DNA of 28,121 nt from Faecalibacterium sp. CAG:74 (GTDB lineage Bacteria; Bacillota; Clostridia; Christensenellales; Aristaeellaceae), in NCBI GenBank assembly GCA_000437595.1, contig FR899854.1, positions 67,940 to 96,060 of the forward strand, in the 5' to 3' direction. The notes below the pieces were generated by a model that was given only the letters and a program-made list of their open reading frames with translations, was not told the origin of the DNA and made no database searches. Shown here one piece after another: positions 16,843 to 24,787 of the stretch. Positions within the stretch are counted from its first letter, which is position 1. Each line of letters begins with the position of its first letter. The translations under genes and the position numbers were made by a program.

Positions 16843-16937
16843 CTTTGCAGGGCTGCGCACATGCGTGGGCGAATCCCTGTCCCGGCGCTGTCGGAAAGGA
16901 AGTCCGATGCGCTCCGGTGCGCGGTTTCCGCGCAAGA
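16843..16937 (-). promoter_or_regulatory. Structured queT leader, candidate preQ1-type riboswitch
   Basis: The roughly 105-nt 5' leader of queT folds into three consecutive hairpins. They are GCGCGG-AAA-CCGCGC (16919-16933, perfect), an arm closed by CCGG and TCGGA/TCCGA (16882-16917), and an arm closed by CAGGG/CCCTG with inner CGCA/TGCG (16848-16879). A 5' CTTGC can pair with GCAAAG (16843-16848), which abuts the AAAGGAG ribosome binding site (16836-16842). This is what a translational switch would look like. Association with queT suggests preQ1 as ligand, but I could not match it to a specific preQ1 riboswitch consensus. Confidence 0.5.
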
Positions 16938-16941
16938 AAAT

Positions 16942-16970
16942 ACTATATCATATTTTTTCCTGAATCGCAA
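16942..16970 (-). promoter_or_regulatory. Sigma-A type promoter of queT
   Basis: On the minus strand TTGCGA (16965-16970) lies 17 bp before TATAGT (16942-16947). The predicted start near 16935 places the whole structured leader in the mRNA. Confidence 0.8.
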
Positions 16971-17041
16971 GTAGAAAATCGGGCAGAATGTACTCTGCGC
17001 CCGCCGGTGCGGGTGACAAATTTTCAGGGAGGTTGACTGAT

Positions 17042-17209
17042 ATGTCCCATAAGAACAACCAGTGCATCCATTGCTCCGTCGAAAGCTGCCAGCATCATGA
17101 GCAGGACGGTGTCTGCGGTCTGATGGACGTTCAGATTGCGCCGAAGGAATGCTGCTGCAACGGGAAAGCGGACGAGAGCCTGTGCTCGTCGTACAAGTGC
17201 CGCTGGTAA
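17042..17209 (+). CDS. DUF1540-type small cysteine-rich protein
   Basis: The 55-residue protein has nine cysteines (8, 11, 16, 25, 37, 38, 39, 48, 53) spread over the whole length. The pattern CxxCxxxxC, then C, then CCC, then CxxxxC resembles the DUF1540 domain common in Clostridia. It probably binds metal ions (zinc or iron), but no function is established. The true start is the ATG at 17042, where GGAGG lies 9 bases upstream; the frame extends further 5' without a start signal. It lies 90 bp upstream of the germination operon in the same direction. No clear terminator separates them, so co-expression is possible. Confidence 0.85.
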   Translation: MSHKNNQCIHCSVESCQHHEQDGVCGLMDVQIAPKECCCNGKADESLCSSYKCRW

Positions 17210-17299
17210 CGGACAGGCGGGAAATCTTCCGAGGGGGATCGTGTCGCGCACAAGGCGGCGCGGTCTCCTTTGGCGTATTCAAAGAAGGGGGAATGGCGC

Positions 17300-18778
17300 A
17301 TGAACGGTGATTTACGGGAAAACTGCCGTCTGCTGGATGAAAAGCTGCATCGGGCGGTCAATCCGGACATGCACGTCCGCTTCTTCCGCACGTTTTCACG
17401 CGATGCGGCGGTGTATTATGTGGACGGGCTGATTTCCACCGACTTCATGCAGCACTATTTGCTTTTTCCCCTGCAAAATGCGGCGGAAACGGCATCATCC
17501 GGCGAAATCGCTGGCTGCATCCGGCAGCGCGTCGCCTTGTGCGAAGTCGAAGCGTTTTTTGATGTGCGGGAAATCGTCGCGCAGCTGGTGTCGGGTCACG
17601 CGGTCGTATTGGTGGACGGTATGGACGGCGCGCTGAGCTTCGATGTGCGCGGGGCGGTTCGCCGCGGGATTTCACCGCCGCTGACCGAAAGCGTCGTGAG
17701 GGGACCGCATCAGGGGTTCAACGAGTCCATCCGCGACAGCATTACCCTGCTTCGCCGCATTCTGCCTACGCCGGAGCTGATTGGCGAAATGCGGCAGATT
17801 GGCGACGCGATTCCGGTCAGCCTGTGCGTGATGTACCTGCAAAACGCGGTGGATGAAAGCAGTCTGTCCCGCTTGAAGGCACGGCTGGAGGAGGTACATA
17901 TTGACCATGTGCTGTCCATCGGCGCGCTGGAGCAATTGCTGGAGGATCACCCGTTTTCGCTCCTGCCGCAGTGCGTGATGACCGAGCGTCCCGACCGTGC
18001 CGCGTCGATGCTGCTGGAAGGCCAGATTGTGCTGCTGCTGGATGGTTCGCCGCAGGTGCTGGTGCTGCCCGCAAGTCTCCTCCATCTGCTGCATACGCCG
18101 GATGATACGTCCTCGCGCTGGCTGTACGGCACGTTCATGCGGCTGATTCGCCTGCTGGGACTGCTCTGCGCGCTGATGCTGCCCGCACTGTTCGTGGCGT
18201 TCGTCACGTTCCATCCGCAGGCGCTTCCGGCGGCGCTGCTCACATCGATTCTGGAAAGTCAGGCGGAAGTGCCGCTGTCTGTGCCGCTGGAAATGCTGCT
18301 GATGCTCATCATGTTCAACCTCGTCGGGGAAGCCAGCATCCGCGTGCCGTCGCTAACAGGTTCAACGCTCGGCACGGTCAGTGGCTTGATACTGGGGCAA
18401 GCCGCGGTCGAGGCGAAACTTGTGCATCCGCTGCTGATTATTGTCGTTGCGGTGTCCAGCCTTGGGTCGTATGCCGTGCCGGATTATTCGCTTGGGCTGG
18501 CGGTGCGCATCGGGCAGCTGCTCCTGCTTGCGGCGGGCAGCATCTTCGGCGTTTACGGCATCGTGCTGTTCATGACGGCGCTCTGCGTCCGCCTGTGCAG
18601 CCTGACGAGCCTTGGCGCACCCTTCGCCGCTCCGCTTTCGCCGCCGCGTGCGCATAATCCCGATTTGCTGACGCGCCATCCGCTTTGGCAGCAGCGCTGG
18701 CGGACATGGCTGGGCAGCGCCGAGAACAATATGCGCTCACGCGGCAGAATGCGTGGCTGGGACAGGAGAGGACAATAA
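17300..18778 (+). CDS. GerA-family spore germination receptor subunit A
   Basis: The 492-residue protein is the A subunit of a germinant receptor in the spore inner membrane. An N-terminal cytosolic region (about 1-275) carries VVRGPHQGFNESIRDSITLLRR, the family's ESVVRGPREGF-like motif. About four or five membrane segments follow (near 281-303, 328-345, 375-395 and 405-432), with conserved ASIRVPSLTG between them. The basic C-terminal tail is cytoplasmic. The ATG at 17300 with a GGGGGAA ribosome site is preferred over an in-frame start 30 bp upstream. Its stop overlaps the next start by one base (TAATG). The presence of this operon shows the organism is a spore former or descends from one. 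Sigma-G control is expected from the family but no clear motif was found. Confidence 0.93.
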   Translation: MNGDLRENCRLLDEKLHRAVNPDMHVRFFRTFSRDAAVYYVDGLISTDFMQHYLLFPLQNAAETASSGEIAGCIRQRVALCEVEAFFDVREIVAQLVSGHAVVLVDGMDGALSFDVRGAVRRGISPPLTESVVRGPHQGFNESIRDSITLLRRILPTPELIGEMRQIGDAIPVSLCVMYLQNAVDESSLSRLKARLEEVHIDHVLSIGALEQLLEDHPFSLLPQCVMTERPDRAASMLLEGQIVLLLDGSPQVLVLPASLLHLLHTPDDTSSRWLYGTFMRLIRLLGLLCALMLPALFVAFVTFHPQALPAALLTSILESQAEVPLSVPLEMLLMLIMFNLVGEASIRVPSLTGSTLGTVSGLILGQAAVEAKLVHPLLIIVVAVSSLGSYAVPDYSLGLAVRIGQLLLLAAGSIFGVYGIVLFMTALCVRLCSLTSLGAPFAAPLSPPRAHNPDLLTRHPLWQQRWRTWLGSAENNMRSRGRMRGWDRRGQ

Positions 18779-19830
18779 TGCAGCGAATCCAGAAGCGCCG
18801 CGCCGGGCAGCGTCAGACGCAGAATGCGCTGATTGGGCTGCTGTCCGCCGTGTCGATGACGCGCATTGGCCTGACGCAGCTGCTGCCCCTCTGCGGGAGC
18901 GCCGCGTGGTGGCTTTCTGCCGCGTGTATGCTGCCGGGGCTGTGCGTCTACGGCGCTTTGCGGCTGCTCCTGCGCCACACGCACACGCGGACGCTGACCG
19001 ACTGTGCCCGAAAGCTGCTGGGGAATTTTGGTATCATACTGATTATGCTCACGCTGACCCTCCCGCTCCTGCTGGACGGCATTGCGTCCCTCACGGCGCT
19101 CATCACATTTTTCACCGAGGGCATCGGTGCGCGCGGCTCGCAGTTCACGCTGACGCTGCTGACGACGTCAGTGATGCTGATTGCCCTGAACCGCGACGGA
19201 CTGCCGCGCGGCGTTTATCTGCTCCGGCATGTGCTGCTTGTCGCTGCCGGGATTATCGCCATCAACGCGCTGCTCGACGCGCACCCGGACGGCATCGTGC
19301 CGCTCTTGGGCGAAGGCGTGCCGCCGCTGCTGAGCGGCATCCGCAGCACGTGGGGCATGAGCTGGGTGCTGCTCCTGCTGCTGGAATTTCCGGCGGAAGA
19401 GGGGGCAAGGCGCACACCTGCCATGCTCGCCGGGCTGTTGCCTTGCCCCGCGATTCTGCTCCTGCTGTCCCTCGCGATTCCGCCGGAACTGACCGTGCCG
19501 GGGCGCAGCCTTGCCAGCGGTTTGGTACTGCCGACGCTGTTCCTGCAGCCCGCCGTCCGGACGCTTGCGCAGTGTCTGCTGATGATGACGCTCTTTTTGA
19601 GCATTGCGGGCAGTGCGCAGCTGGCGGCGCGCTTCCTGACATCATCGTGCCAGAAGCCGAAAAAGTGGGTGCCGTATGTGCTGATTGGCTTGCTGATGCT
19701 GACGCAGCTGCTGGACATCAGCAGCCTTTGGCAAATTCTGACGGCCCTCACGGCATGGTCGCTTGTTCCGGCAGTTCTGTTGCTTCTGCTATTGACTATC
19801 GCCCGGCTTTGCAGGAGGGGAAAAGCATGA
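18778..19830 (+). CDS. GerB-family spore germination permease subunit
   Basis: The 350-residue protein is almost entirely hydrophobic, with about ten membrane segments. It fits the GerAB/APC-like transporter subunit that binds germinant, although the sequence is divergent and the call leans on its place between gerA and gerC. The ATG follows AGGAGAGG by about 6 bases and overlaps the gerA stop by one base; its own stop overlaps the gerC start by four bases (ATGA). A longer open frame in another phase crosses this region; it lacks membrane segments and is spurious. Confidence 0.88.
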   Translation: MQRIQKRRAGQRQTQNALIGLLSAVSMTRIGLTQLLPLCGSAAWWLSAACMLPGLCVYGALRLLLRHTHTRTLTDCARKLLGNFGIILIMLTLTLPLLLDGIASLTALITFFTEGIGARGSQFTLTLLTTSVMLIALNRDGLPRGVYLLRHVLLVAAGIIAINALLDAHPDGIVPLLGEGVPPLLSGIRSTWGMSWVLLLLLEFPAEEGARRTPAMLAGLLPCPAILLLLSLAIPPELTVPGRSLASGLVLPTLFLQPAVRTLAQCLLMMTLFLSIAGSAQLAARFLTSSCQKPKKWVPYVLIGLLMLTQLLDISSLWQILTALTAWSLVPAVLLLLLLTIARLCRRGKA

Positions 19831-20816
19831 AACGCGCGCTTTGTCTGCTGATGATCTGCCTTTTCTGCACGGGCTGCTCAGCGCTCCCGCCGGAGGAACG
19901 CGCCTTCTGCGTCGTCCTGCTGATTGACGGCGGCGCGCAGGAATGCACCGTCCGCGTGCGCATCCCGACCTACCAGCAGAACGGCGGCTATCAGACACTT
20001 TCCGCGACCGGCGCTACGCTGACCGACGCGCTCCGAACGCTGGAATCCGCCGCGCCGATGCGCCTGCACTGGGGGCAGCTGCGTCTGATTGTGCTTTCGC
20101 GCGCATGGGCGGCGGAAATCCCGATTGTGCGGACGCTCAGCGACTTGTCCGGCGTGGAGAATCTGCGCCTGCACGCGTCCGTCGCAGTGACCGGGGAGGA
20201 TACGGCGGCGCTGGCGGAAAAGCTCGTTCCGGAGAACGGCACGCGCCTCAGCAAGTCCATCGATGTGATGGTGCAGGCGCGGCACGAGCAGGGCGTCATC
20301 CCGACGTGCGCCGCGTCGGTGCTGCTTCGCTTCGGCAGCCGTCAATCACCTGTACTTTGCGGCGCGGAAAGCACGGCGGAAGGCCTCCTGCTCAGCGGCG
20401 CGTGGCTGACGGATGCGGACGGGCTTGTCCGCGACTTCCTGACGCCGGAGGAAACGCAGATTCTGCTGCTGATGCAGGGAGAACTGACCCGGACGCAGCT
20501 GCTTCTGCCCGAACACGCGATTCACCTGACGGAAGCGAGCACGAGCATCCGCCTAATGGAGGATACCGCCGTCTGCCGCGTGAACCTGCGCTACGACCGT
20601 GCTGACCTGACCCCGCAGGGCGTGTCCGCCGAAACCGCACAAGCGTGTTTGGATGTGCTGAACCGCCTGCAAGCGGCTGGCTGTGACGCACTCGGCTTAG
20701 GGCGCAAAGCCATCTGGTCAGCGTGGAGCATGTCGGATTGGCGTGACAGCGATTTTCCGGCGAGGCTGCAAAATCTCCGCTGGACGGTGGAGGTTCGCAG
20801 TGAACCCGCAGCATAA
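19827..20816 (+). CDS. GerC-family germination lipoprotein (Ger(x)C)
   Basis: The 329-residue protein has a lipoprotein signal peptide ending in FCTGC at Cys19 or nearby, so it is anchored in the spore inner membrane as the C subunit of the receptor. The region after about 35 residues (ECTVRVRIPTYQ, then TGATLTDALRTLES, then HWGQLRLIVLSRAWA) resembles Ger(x)C domain 1, which has a conserved 'GQ.R.lilS' type strand. The family is usually 370-400 residues, so this is somewhat short. AGGAGGGG lies about 8 bases before the ATG, inside the gerB end. It is the last gene of the operon and ends at a shared convergent terminator. Confidence 0.9.
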   Translation: MKRALCLLMICLFCTGCSALPPEERAFCVVLLIDGGAQECTVRVRIPTYQQNGGYQTLSATGATLTDALRTLESAAPMRLHWGQLRLIVLSRAWAAEIPIVRTLSDLSGVENLRLHASVAVTGEDTAALAEKLVPENGTRLSKSIDVMVQARHEQGVIPTCAASVLLRFGSRQSPVLCGAESTAEGLLLSGAWLTDADGLVRDFLTPEETQILLLMQGELTRTQLLLPEHAIHLTEASTSIRLMEDTAVCRVNLRYDRADLTPQGVSAETAQACLDVLNRLQAAGCDALGLGRKAIWSAWSMSDWRDSDFPARLQNLRWTVEVRSEPAA

Positions 20817-20832
20817 TCTGCATAGGGTATAA

Positions 20833-20871
20833 AAAACGCGGCTTCCTGTTATTCGCAGAAAGTCGCGTTTT
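20833..20871. terminator. Bidirectional convergent terminator, overlapping the glycosylase 3' end
   Basis: A 16-bp stem (AAAACGCGGCTTCCTG / CAGAAAGTCGCGTTTT, one G-U and one mismatch) with a 7-nt loop has A-run and T-run flanks on both sides. It can serve gerC on the plus strand and the glycosylase gene on the minus strand. One arm is formed by the last codons of the glycosylase gene. Confidence 0.85.
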
Positions 20872-21349
20872 CGCCTGTCAGTGCTTTGCGCCACGCGTCC
20901 GTCAGCTTCGGCAGCGTCCAAATCGCGTTCGCCGGGCTGGTGGAGGGCAGGACGTGCGCTGGAATGCCCACCATTGGCTGTAAATGCCGCGCGTAGAGCG
21001 TTCCCGCCAGCTTGCCGTTGCACAGGACGCGCGTGATGTGCGCCCGGTCGGTAATCCGCGTAATGTCCACCGGCACCGCCTCACGCACGGATGCATCCGC
21101 CGAACCGTCGATTTCGCAGTTCGCGATCACATCCCACAGCGCCAGTTGATGCCGGAGCAGCAGGGAGGTCTTCTCTGCGATGCTCTCTGGCACCTCATCC
21201 GCATACACCGCCGCCAGCATCCGCCAGAACCGGTTCTGCGGATGCCCGTAATAGAAGCCGTTTTCGCGGCTCTTGACGGACGGAAAGCTGCCCAGAATCA
21301 GCGTCCGGCAGTTTTCATCCACCACCGGGGCAAAGGGATGCGTGACCAT
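20849..21349 (-). CDS. DNA-deoxyinosine glycosylase (uracil-DNA glycosylase superfamily)
   Basis: The 166-residue repair enzyme removes deaminated bases (hypoxanthine, possibly uracil) from DNA in base excision repair. The signature LILGSFPSVKSRENGFYYGHPQNRFWRML near the N terminus is diagnostic of the deoxyinosine-glycosylase branch. VLPSTSPANA near the C terminus is the DNA-binding loop of the superfamily. ATG at 21349 overlaps the last base of the yhbY stop codon, with only a weak GGAAGA upstream, so it is probably translated by coupling. An open frame extends 33 codons further 5' but overlaps yhbY and lacks a ribosome site. Its last codons form part of the convergent terminator. Confidence 0.88.
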   Translation of the reverse strand: MVTHPFAPVVDENCRTLILGSFPSVKSRENGFYYGHPQNRFWRMLAAVYADEVPESIAEKTSLLLRHQLALWDVIANCEIDGSADASVREAVPVDITRITDRAHITRVLCNGKLAGTLYARHLQPMVGIPAHVLPSTSPANAIWTLPKLTDAWRKALTGENATFCE

Positions 21350-21639
21350 CAGTCTTCCAGCACAATACGGGGATTGTCCTTGCTCGGACGGTACATCACG
21401 AAGCGGCGGCCGATGCACTGCACCGGTTCGGCTTCCAGCGCGGCACACAGTTCCGTCACTGCCTCACGCGCGGTCAGCGGGCAGCCCTGCTGCACGGCGC
21501 ACTTGATGAGTTCGCGGGCCTCCAGCGCATCACTGGCCTGCTTAATCGTGCCGGGGACGACGCCGTCCTTGCCGATGTAGAGAATAGTTTCCATGGTATT
21601 CGCCATGCCGCGAAGCATAGCGCGCTGTTTGCTGTTCAT
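21349..21639 (-). CDS. yhbY: YhbY-family (CRM domain) RNA-binding protein
   Basis: The 96-residue protein consists of a single CRM domain, which associates with pre-50S ribosomal subunits. The pattern NSKQRAMLRGMAN, then ILYIGKDGV, then ALEARELIKC, and GRRFVMYR at the end matches YhbY/YqeI proteins, with the GKDG loop in place of the usual GKxG. ATG at 21639 has AGGAGA 11 bases upstream. It follows obgE by 18 bp and overlaps the glycosylase by one base. The pairing with Obg, another 50S assembly factor, supports a ribosome-maturation role. Confidence 0.93.
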   Translation of the reverse strand: MNSKQRAMLRGMANTMETILYIGKDGVVPGTIKQASDALEARELIKCAVQQGCPLTAREAVTELCAALEAEPVQCIGRRFVMYRPSKDNPRIVLED

Positions 21640-21657
21640 ATTGTTTGCTTTCTCCTG

Positions 21658-22932
21658 TTATTCCACAAAGTCAAATTCCATGTCGATGATGCGAACCGTG
21701 TCGCCTTCCTGTGCGCCCGCCTTGCGCAGCGCGTCAATGACGCCCCACTTGCGCAGCGTGCGGTGGAACCAGCTCATGGATTCTTCGTCATCGAAGTTCA
21801 CCGAGTCAATCAGGCGCTGCATGGACGAGCCAACGACCTCGAACACCGCGCCGTCGCGGACAACCTCGAACGTGCCGGGCTTGACGGAGTCGTCGTAGCT
21901 GACTTCCTCCTCGAAATGCACAATCGGGGGGAGCGCTTCCAGCATGTCGCCCGTTTTGTCCAGCAGCGCGTCAAAGCCCTGATGCGTCGCCGCGGACACG
22001 ACAAACACGGGGTAGTCCAAGCCGAGTTCTGCCAAGTGTGCCTTCAAGCGGGCGACATTTTCTTCTGAATCCGGCAGGTCGGACTTGTTGCACACCACAA
22101 TCTGCGGACGTTCCGCCAGCTCGCCGTAGTTCGCCAGCTCGTGGTTGATCTGGTCGAAATCCTCCACTGGGTCGCGGCCTTCGCTGCCCGCAATATCCAG
22201 CACATGCAGCAGCAGACGAGTGCGCTCGACGTGTCGCAGGAAATCATGCCCCAGGCCTGCGCCGTCCGCTGCGCCCTCAATCAGACCCGGAATATCCGCC
22301 AGCACAATGTCCTTGCCGTGGCGGCGGACGATGCCCAGATTCGGCGTCAGCGTCGTGAAGTGGTAGTTGCCGATTTTCGGCTTCGCGCTCGTCACGACGG
22401 ACAGAATTGTCGATTTGCCGACGTTCGGATAGCCCACAAGACCCACGTCCGCAATCGTTTTGAGCTCCAGCAGAAAGGTATGGACTTCCGTCTTAATGCC
22501 GGGCTTGGCGAAGTTCGGCGCTTGCCGGGTCGGGGTCGCGAAATGGCGGTTGCCCCAGCCGCCGCGGCCGCCGTGCAGAATCGTGCGCGTTTCGCCCGCT
22601 GTGTCCATATCCGCAACCACCGCGCCGGATTCCGCTTCGCGGATGACTGTCCCGACAGGTACTTTGATGATGAGGTCTTCACCGCGCTTGCCCGTGCAGT
22701 TGCCTGCCGCGCCGTCCACGCCGTTTTCCGCCGTGTATTTGCTCTTGAAGCGGAAATCCAGCAGCGTGTGCATGTTTAGGTCAGCGTAAAAGCAGACATT
22801 GCCGCCGTTGCCGCCGTCTCCGCCGTCCGTCCCGCCGTTCAGGACGAATTTTTCCCGGTGGAACGACATGCTGCCGTTGCCGCCGTTGCCTGCCTTGCAG
22901 GTGATTTTTACATGGTCTACGAAATTGCCCAT
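21658..22932 (-). CDS. obgE: Obg/CgtA GTPase
   Basis: The 424-residue essential GTPase acts in 50S subunit assembly and stress signalling, and in sporulation initiation in Bacillus. There are three domains. The glycine-rich Obg fold covers about 1-158 (GGDGGNGGN and HGGRGGWGN). The G domain covers about 159-335, with GYPNVGKST (167-175), TTLTPNLG, DIPGLIEGA, NKSDL and a VSAAT motif. The C-terminal OCT domain follows (VVRDGAVFEVVGSSMQRL). All nucleotide-binding motifs are intact and the length is normal. The start has GGAGGA 5 bases upstream. Unlike many Firmicutes it is not next to rplU-rpmA; here it sits in an operon behind the DUF711 gene (33 bp gap). Confidence 0.97.
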   Translation of the reverse strand: MGNFVDHVKITCKAGNGGNGSMSFHREKFVLNGGTDGGDGGNGGNVCFYADLNMHTLLDFRFKSKYTAENGVDGAAGNCTGKRGEDLIIKVPVGTVIREAESGAVVADMDTAGETRTILHGGRGGWGNRHFATPTRQAPNFAKPGIKTEVHTFLLELKTIADVGLVGYPNVGKSTILSVVTSAKPKIGNYHFTTLTPNLGIVRRHGKDIVLADIPGLIEGAADGAGLGHDFLRHVERTRLLLHVLDIAGSEGRDPVEDFDQINHELANYGELAERPQIVVCNKSDLPDSEENVARLKAHLAELGLDYPVFVVSAATHQGFDALLDKTGDMLEALPPIVHFEEEVSYDDSVKPGTFEVVRDGAVFEVVGSSMQRLIDSVNFDDEESMSWFHRTLRKWGVIDALRKAGAQEGDTVRIIDMEFDFVE

Positions 22933-22965
22933 AGTTCCTCCAAGTTTAGGATTCCCATTGATTAC

Positions 22966-24312
22966 TTAATTGCGCAGAGAGTGCAGCGGGGCAGGGATGC
23001 GTCCGCCGCGCGCAACGAATTCTTCATTGCCATAGGGGTTGACCGGCATCACCGGTGCGAAGCCCAGCAGTCCGCCGAATTCCACCGTGTCGCCCGCTTT
23101 CTTGCCAACGGCCGGAATCACGCGCACCGCCGTGGTCTTGTTGTTGACCATGCCGATGGCGGCTTCATCCGCAATAATGCCGGAAATTGCCGCCGCACTG
23201 GTGTCGCCCGGGATGGCAATCATGTCCAGCCCCACGGAGCAGACGCACGTCATGGCTTCGAGCTTTTCCAGCGTCAGCGCGCCCGCCGACGCCGCTTCAA
23301 TCATGCCAATATCCTCGCTGACCGGGATAAACGCGCCACTCAGCCCGCCGACGTGGTTCGACGCCATCACGCCGCCCTTCTTCACGGCGTCGTTGAGCAG
23401 CGCCAGCGCCGCCGTCGTGCCGGGAGCGCCCGCCATTTCCAGTCCCATTTCCGTCAGCACATGCGCCACGGAGTCACCGCGCGCAGGAGTTGGGGCAAGG
23501 GATAGGTCAACAATGCCGAAGGGAATATTCAGCCGCTGCGACGCTTCCTGCGCCACCAGCTGACCCACGCGGGTAATCTTGAACGCCGTCTTCTTGATGG
23601 TTTCCGCTACCACGTCAAAAGGCTGCCCCTTGACGCTTTCCAGCGCGCGCTTGACCACGCCCGGCCCGGACACGCCGACGTTGATGGCGCATTCCGGCTC
23701 GCCCACGCCGCAGAAAGCACCCGCCATAAACGGGTTATCCTCCACTGCATTGCAGAAAACGACCAGCTTCGCACAGCCCAGCCCGTCCGTGTCCGCTGTC
23801 AGTGCCGCTGTCTTTTTGATAATTTCGCCCATTTCGCGTACGGCGTTCATATTGATGCCCGCGCGGGTGCTGCCGACGTTGACAGAGGAGCAAAGCCGCT
23901 CGGTCGTGGAGAGCACTTCGGGGATAGAAACCAGCAGCCGCTCGTCCGCCAGCGTTGCGCCCTTGTGCATCAGGGCAGAGTAGCCGCCCAGAAAGTTTAC
24001 GCCCATTTCCTTCGCCGCGCGGTCAAGCGCCTTGGCAATCGGGCGCGGGTCGCCCTGACAGATCAGGCTCACCGGGGTCACGGAAATGCGCTTGTTGACA
24101 ATCGGAATGCCCAGTTCACGCTCAATGGCTTCGCCCGTGCGCACAAGGTCTTTGGCGACGCGGCAGATTTTATCGTACACGCGCTGTGCGCAGGCTTCCG
24201 GGGACGGATGAGAGCAGTCCAGCAGATTGATGCCCAGCGTAATGGTGCGGATATCAAAGTTCTGCTCCTGAATCATCGCCATCGTTTGGAGGATTTCGCC
24301 CGTTTCAATCAT
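22966..24312 (-). CDS. DUF711 / UPF0210 (PFL-family) protein
   Basis: The 448-residue protein matches the widely conserved UPF0210 family (COG2848). Typical segments are ILQTMAMIQEQNFDIRTITLGI at the start, INLLDCSHPSP, NVGSTRAGINMNA, CGVGEPECAINVGVSGPG and VIPAVGKKAGDTVEFGGLLG near the end. The length is normal. Its biochemical function is not established; despite the 'PFL' name it lacks the glycyl-radical motif of pyruvate formate lyase. It is nearly always preceded by an ACT-domain protein, as here (18 bp gap), which suggests amino-acid-responsive control. ATG has AGGAGG 9 bases upstream. Confidence 0.93.
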   Translation of the reverse strand: MIETGEILQTMAMIQEQNFDIRTITLGINLLDCSHPSPEACAQRVYDKICRVAKDLVRTGEAIERELGIPIVNKRISVTPVSLICQGDPRPIAKALDRAAKEMGVNFLGGYSALMHKGATLADERLLVSIPEVLSTTERLCSSVNVGSTRAGINMNAVREMGEIIKKTAALTADTDGLGCAKLVVFCNAVEDNPFMAGAFCGVGEPECAINVGVSGPGVVKRALESVKGQPFDVVAETIKKTAFKITRVGQLVAQEASQRLNIPFGIVDLSLAPTPARGDSVAHVLTEMGLEMAGAPGTTAALALLNDAVKKGGVMASNHVGGLSGAFIPVSEDIGMIEAASAGALTLEKLEAMTCVCSVGLDMIAIPGDTSAAAISGIIADEAAIGMVNNKTTAVRVIPAVGKKAGDTVEFGGLLGFAPVMPVNPYGNEEFVARGGRIPAPLHSLRN

Positions 24313-24330
24313 CCCTCAAGTCCTCCTGCC

Positions 24331-24603
24331 TTAAATGCGGTGCATCGCGTCGAAAATATCCATGCGCTGGAGGTGGATATTCAGGTGCATTTCCTCGCGG
24401 ATGGGCTGGAACGCCTCATCCACGGCGGCAAACTCCATCTGAGCGCCGTCAAGGTCAACGACCATCATCATCGTGAAGCATCCCGACAGGATGGTCTGCG
24501 TGATGTCCAGAATGTTGATGTTGAGTTCAGACAGTTTGGTCGCGACGCGGGCGATAATACCGGTAGTATCCTGTCCGGTGACGGAAATCAAGGCCTTGGT
24601 CAT
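24331..24603 (-). CDS. ACT-domain protein (UPF0237 family)
   Basis: The 90-residue protein is a single ACT domain: TKALISVTGQDTTGIIARVATKLSELNINILDITQTI is the typical beta-alpha-beta start, with the ligand-site region QDTTGI. Free-standing ACT proteins bind amino acids and regulate partners. The obligate neighbour is the DUF711 protein 18 bp downstream. ATG has GGGAGG 9 bases upstream. It is the first gene of the ACT-DUF711-obgE-yhbY-glycosylase operon and has its own promoter. Confidence 0.93.
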   Translation of the reverse strand: MTKALISVTGQDTTGIIARVATKLSELNINILDITQTILSGCFTMMMVVDLDGAQMEFAAVDEAFQPIREEMHLNIHLQRMDIFDAMHRI

Positions 24604-24660
24604 GCGTAGTATCCTCCCTTTCAGCGGCTTCTATGCAGCCGGTGCGCGTTCGTCTATACG

Positions 24661-24690
24661 AAAAAACAGCGGGTGTGCGCAGGCATACCC
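24661..24690 (-). promoter_or_regulatory. 5'-terminal hairpin with T-run in the ACT operon leader
   Basis: On the minus strand GGGTATGC pairs with GCACACCC (one mismatch, 4-nt loop) and is followed after 4 nt by six T residues. The predicted transcription start (about 24691) is just in front, so the hairpin would form the very 5' end of the mRNA. It could be an attenuator or a stabilising 5' stem-loop. Confidence 0.4.
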
Positions 24691-24697
24691 ACGCATA

Positions 24698-24726
24698 ACA
24701 ATAGCAGGAAACCGCCCGAATGTCAA
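24698..24726 (-). promoter_or_regulatory. Sigma-A type promoter of the ACT-DUF711-obgE operon
   Basis: On the minus strand a perfect TTGACA (24721-24726) is followed after 17 bp by TATTGT (24698-24703). It is about 95 bp upstream of the ACT gene. Confidence 0.82.
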
Positions 24727-24787
24727 GCAAAACATGATGAAATCACACGCAAATCCGCCTTTTTTCGCAGAAATTAGGCGGGATGAC

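Noticed and set aside
18753..19826. The 358-codon upstream extension in the gerC frame, overlapping gerB
   Set aside because: The GerB frame has the membrane segments and ribosome site; the gerC lipoprotein signal peptide at 19827 sets the real start.
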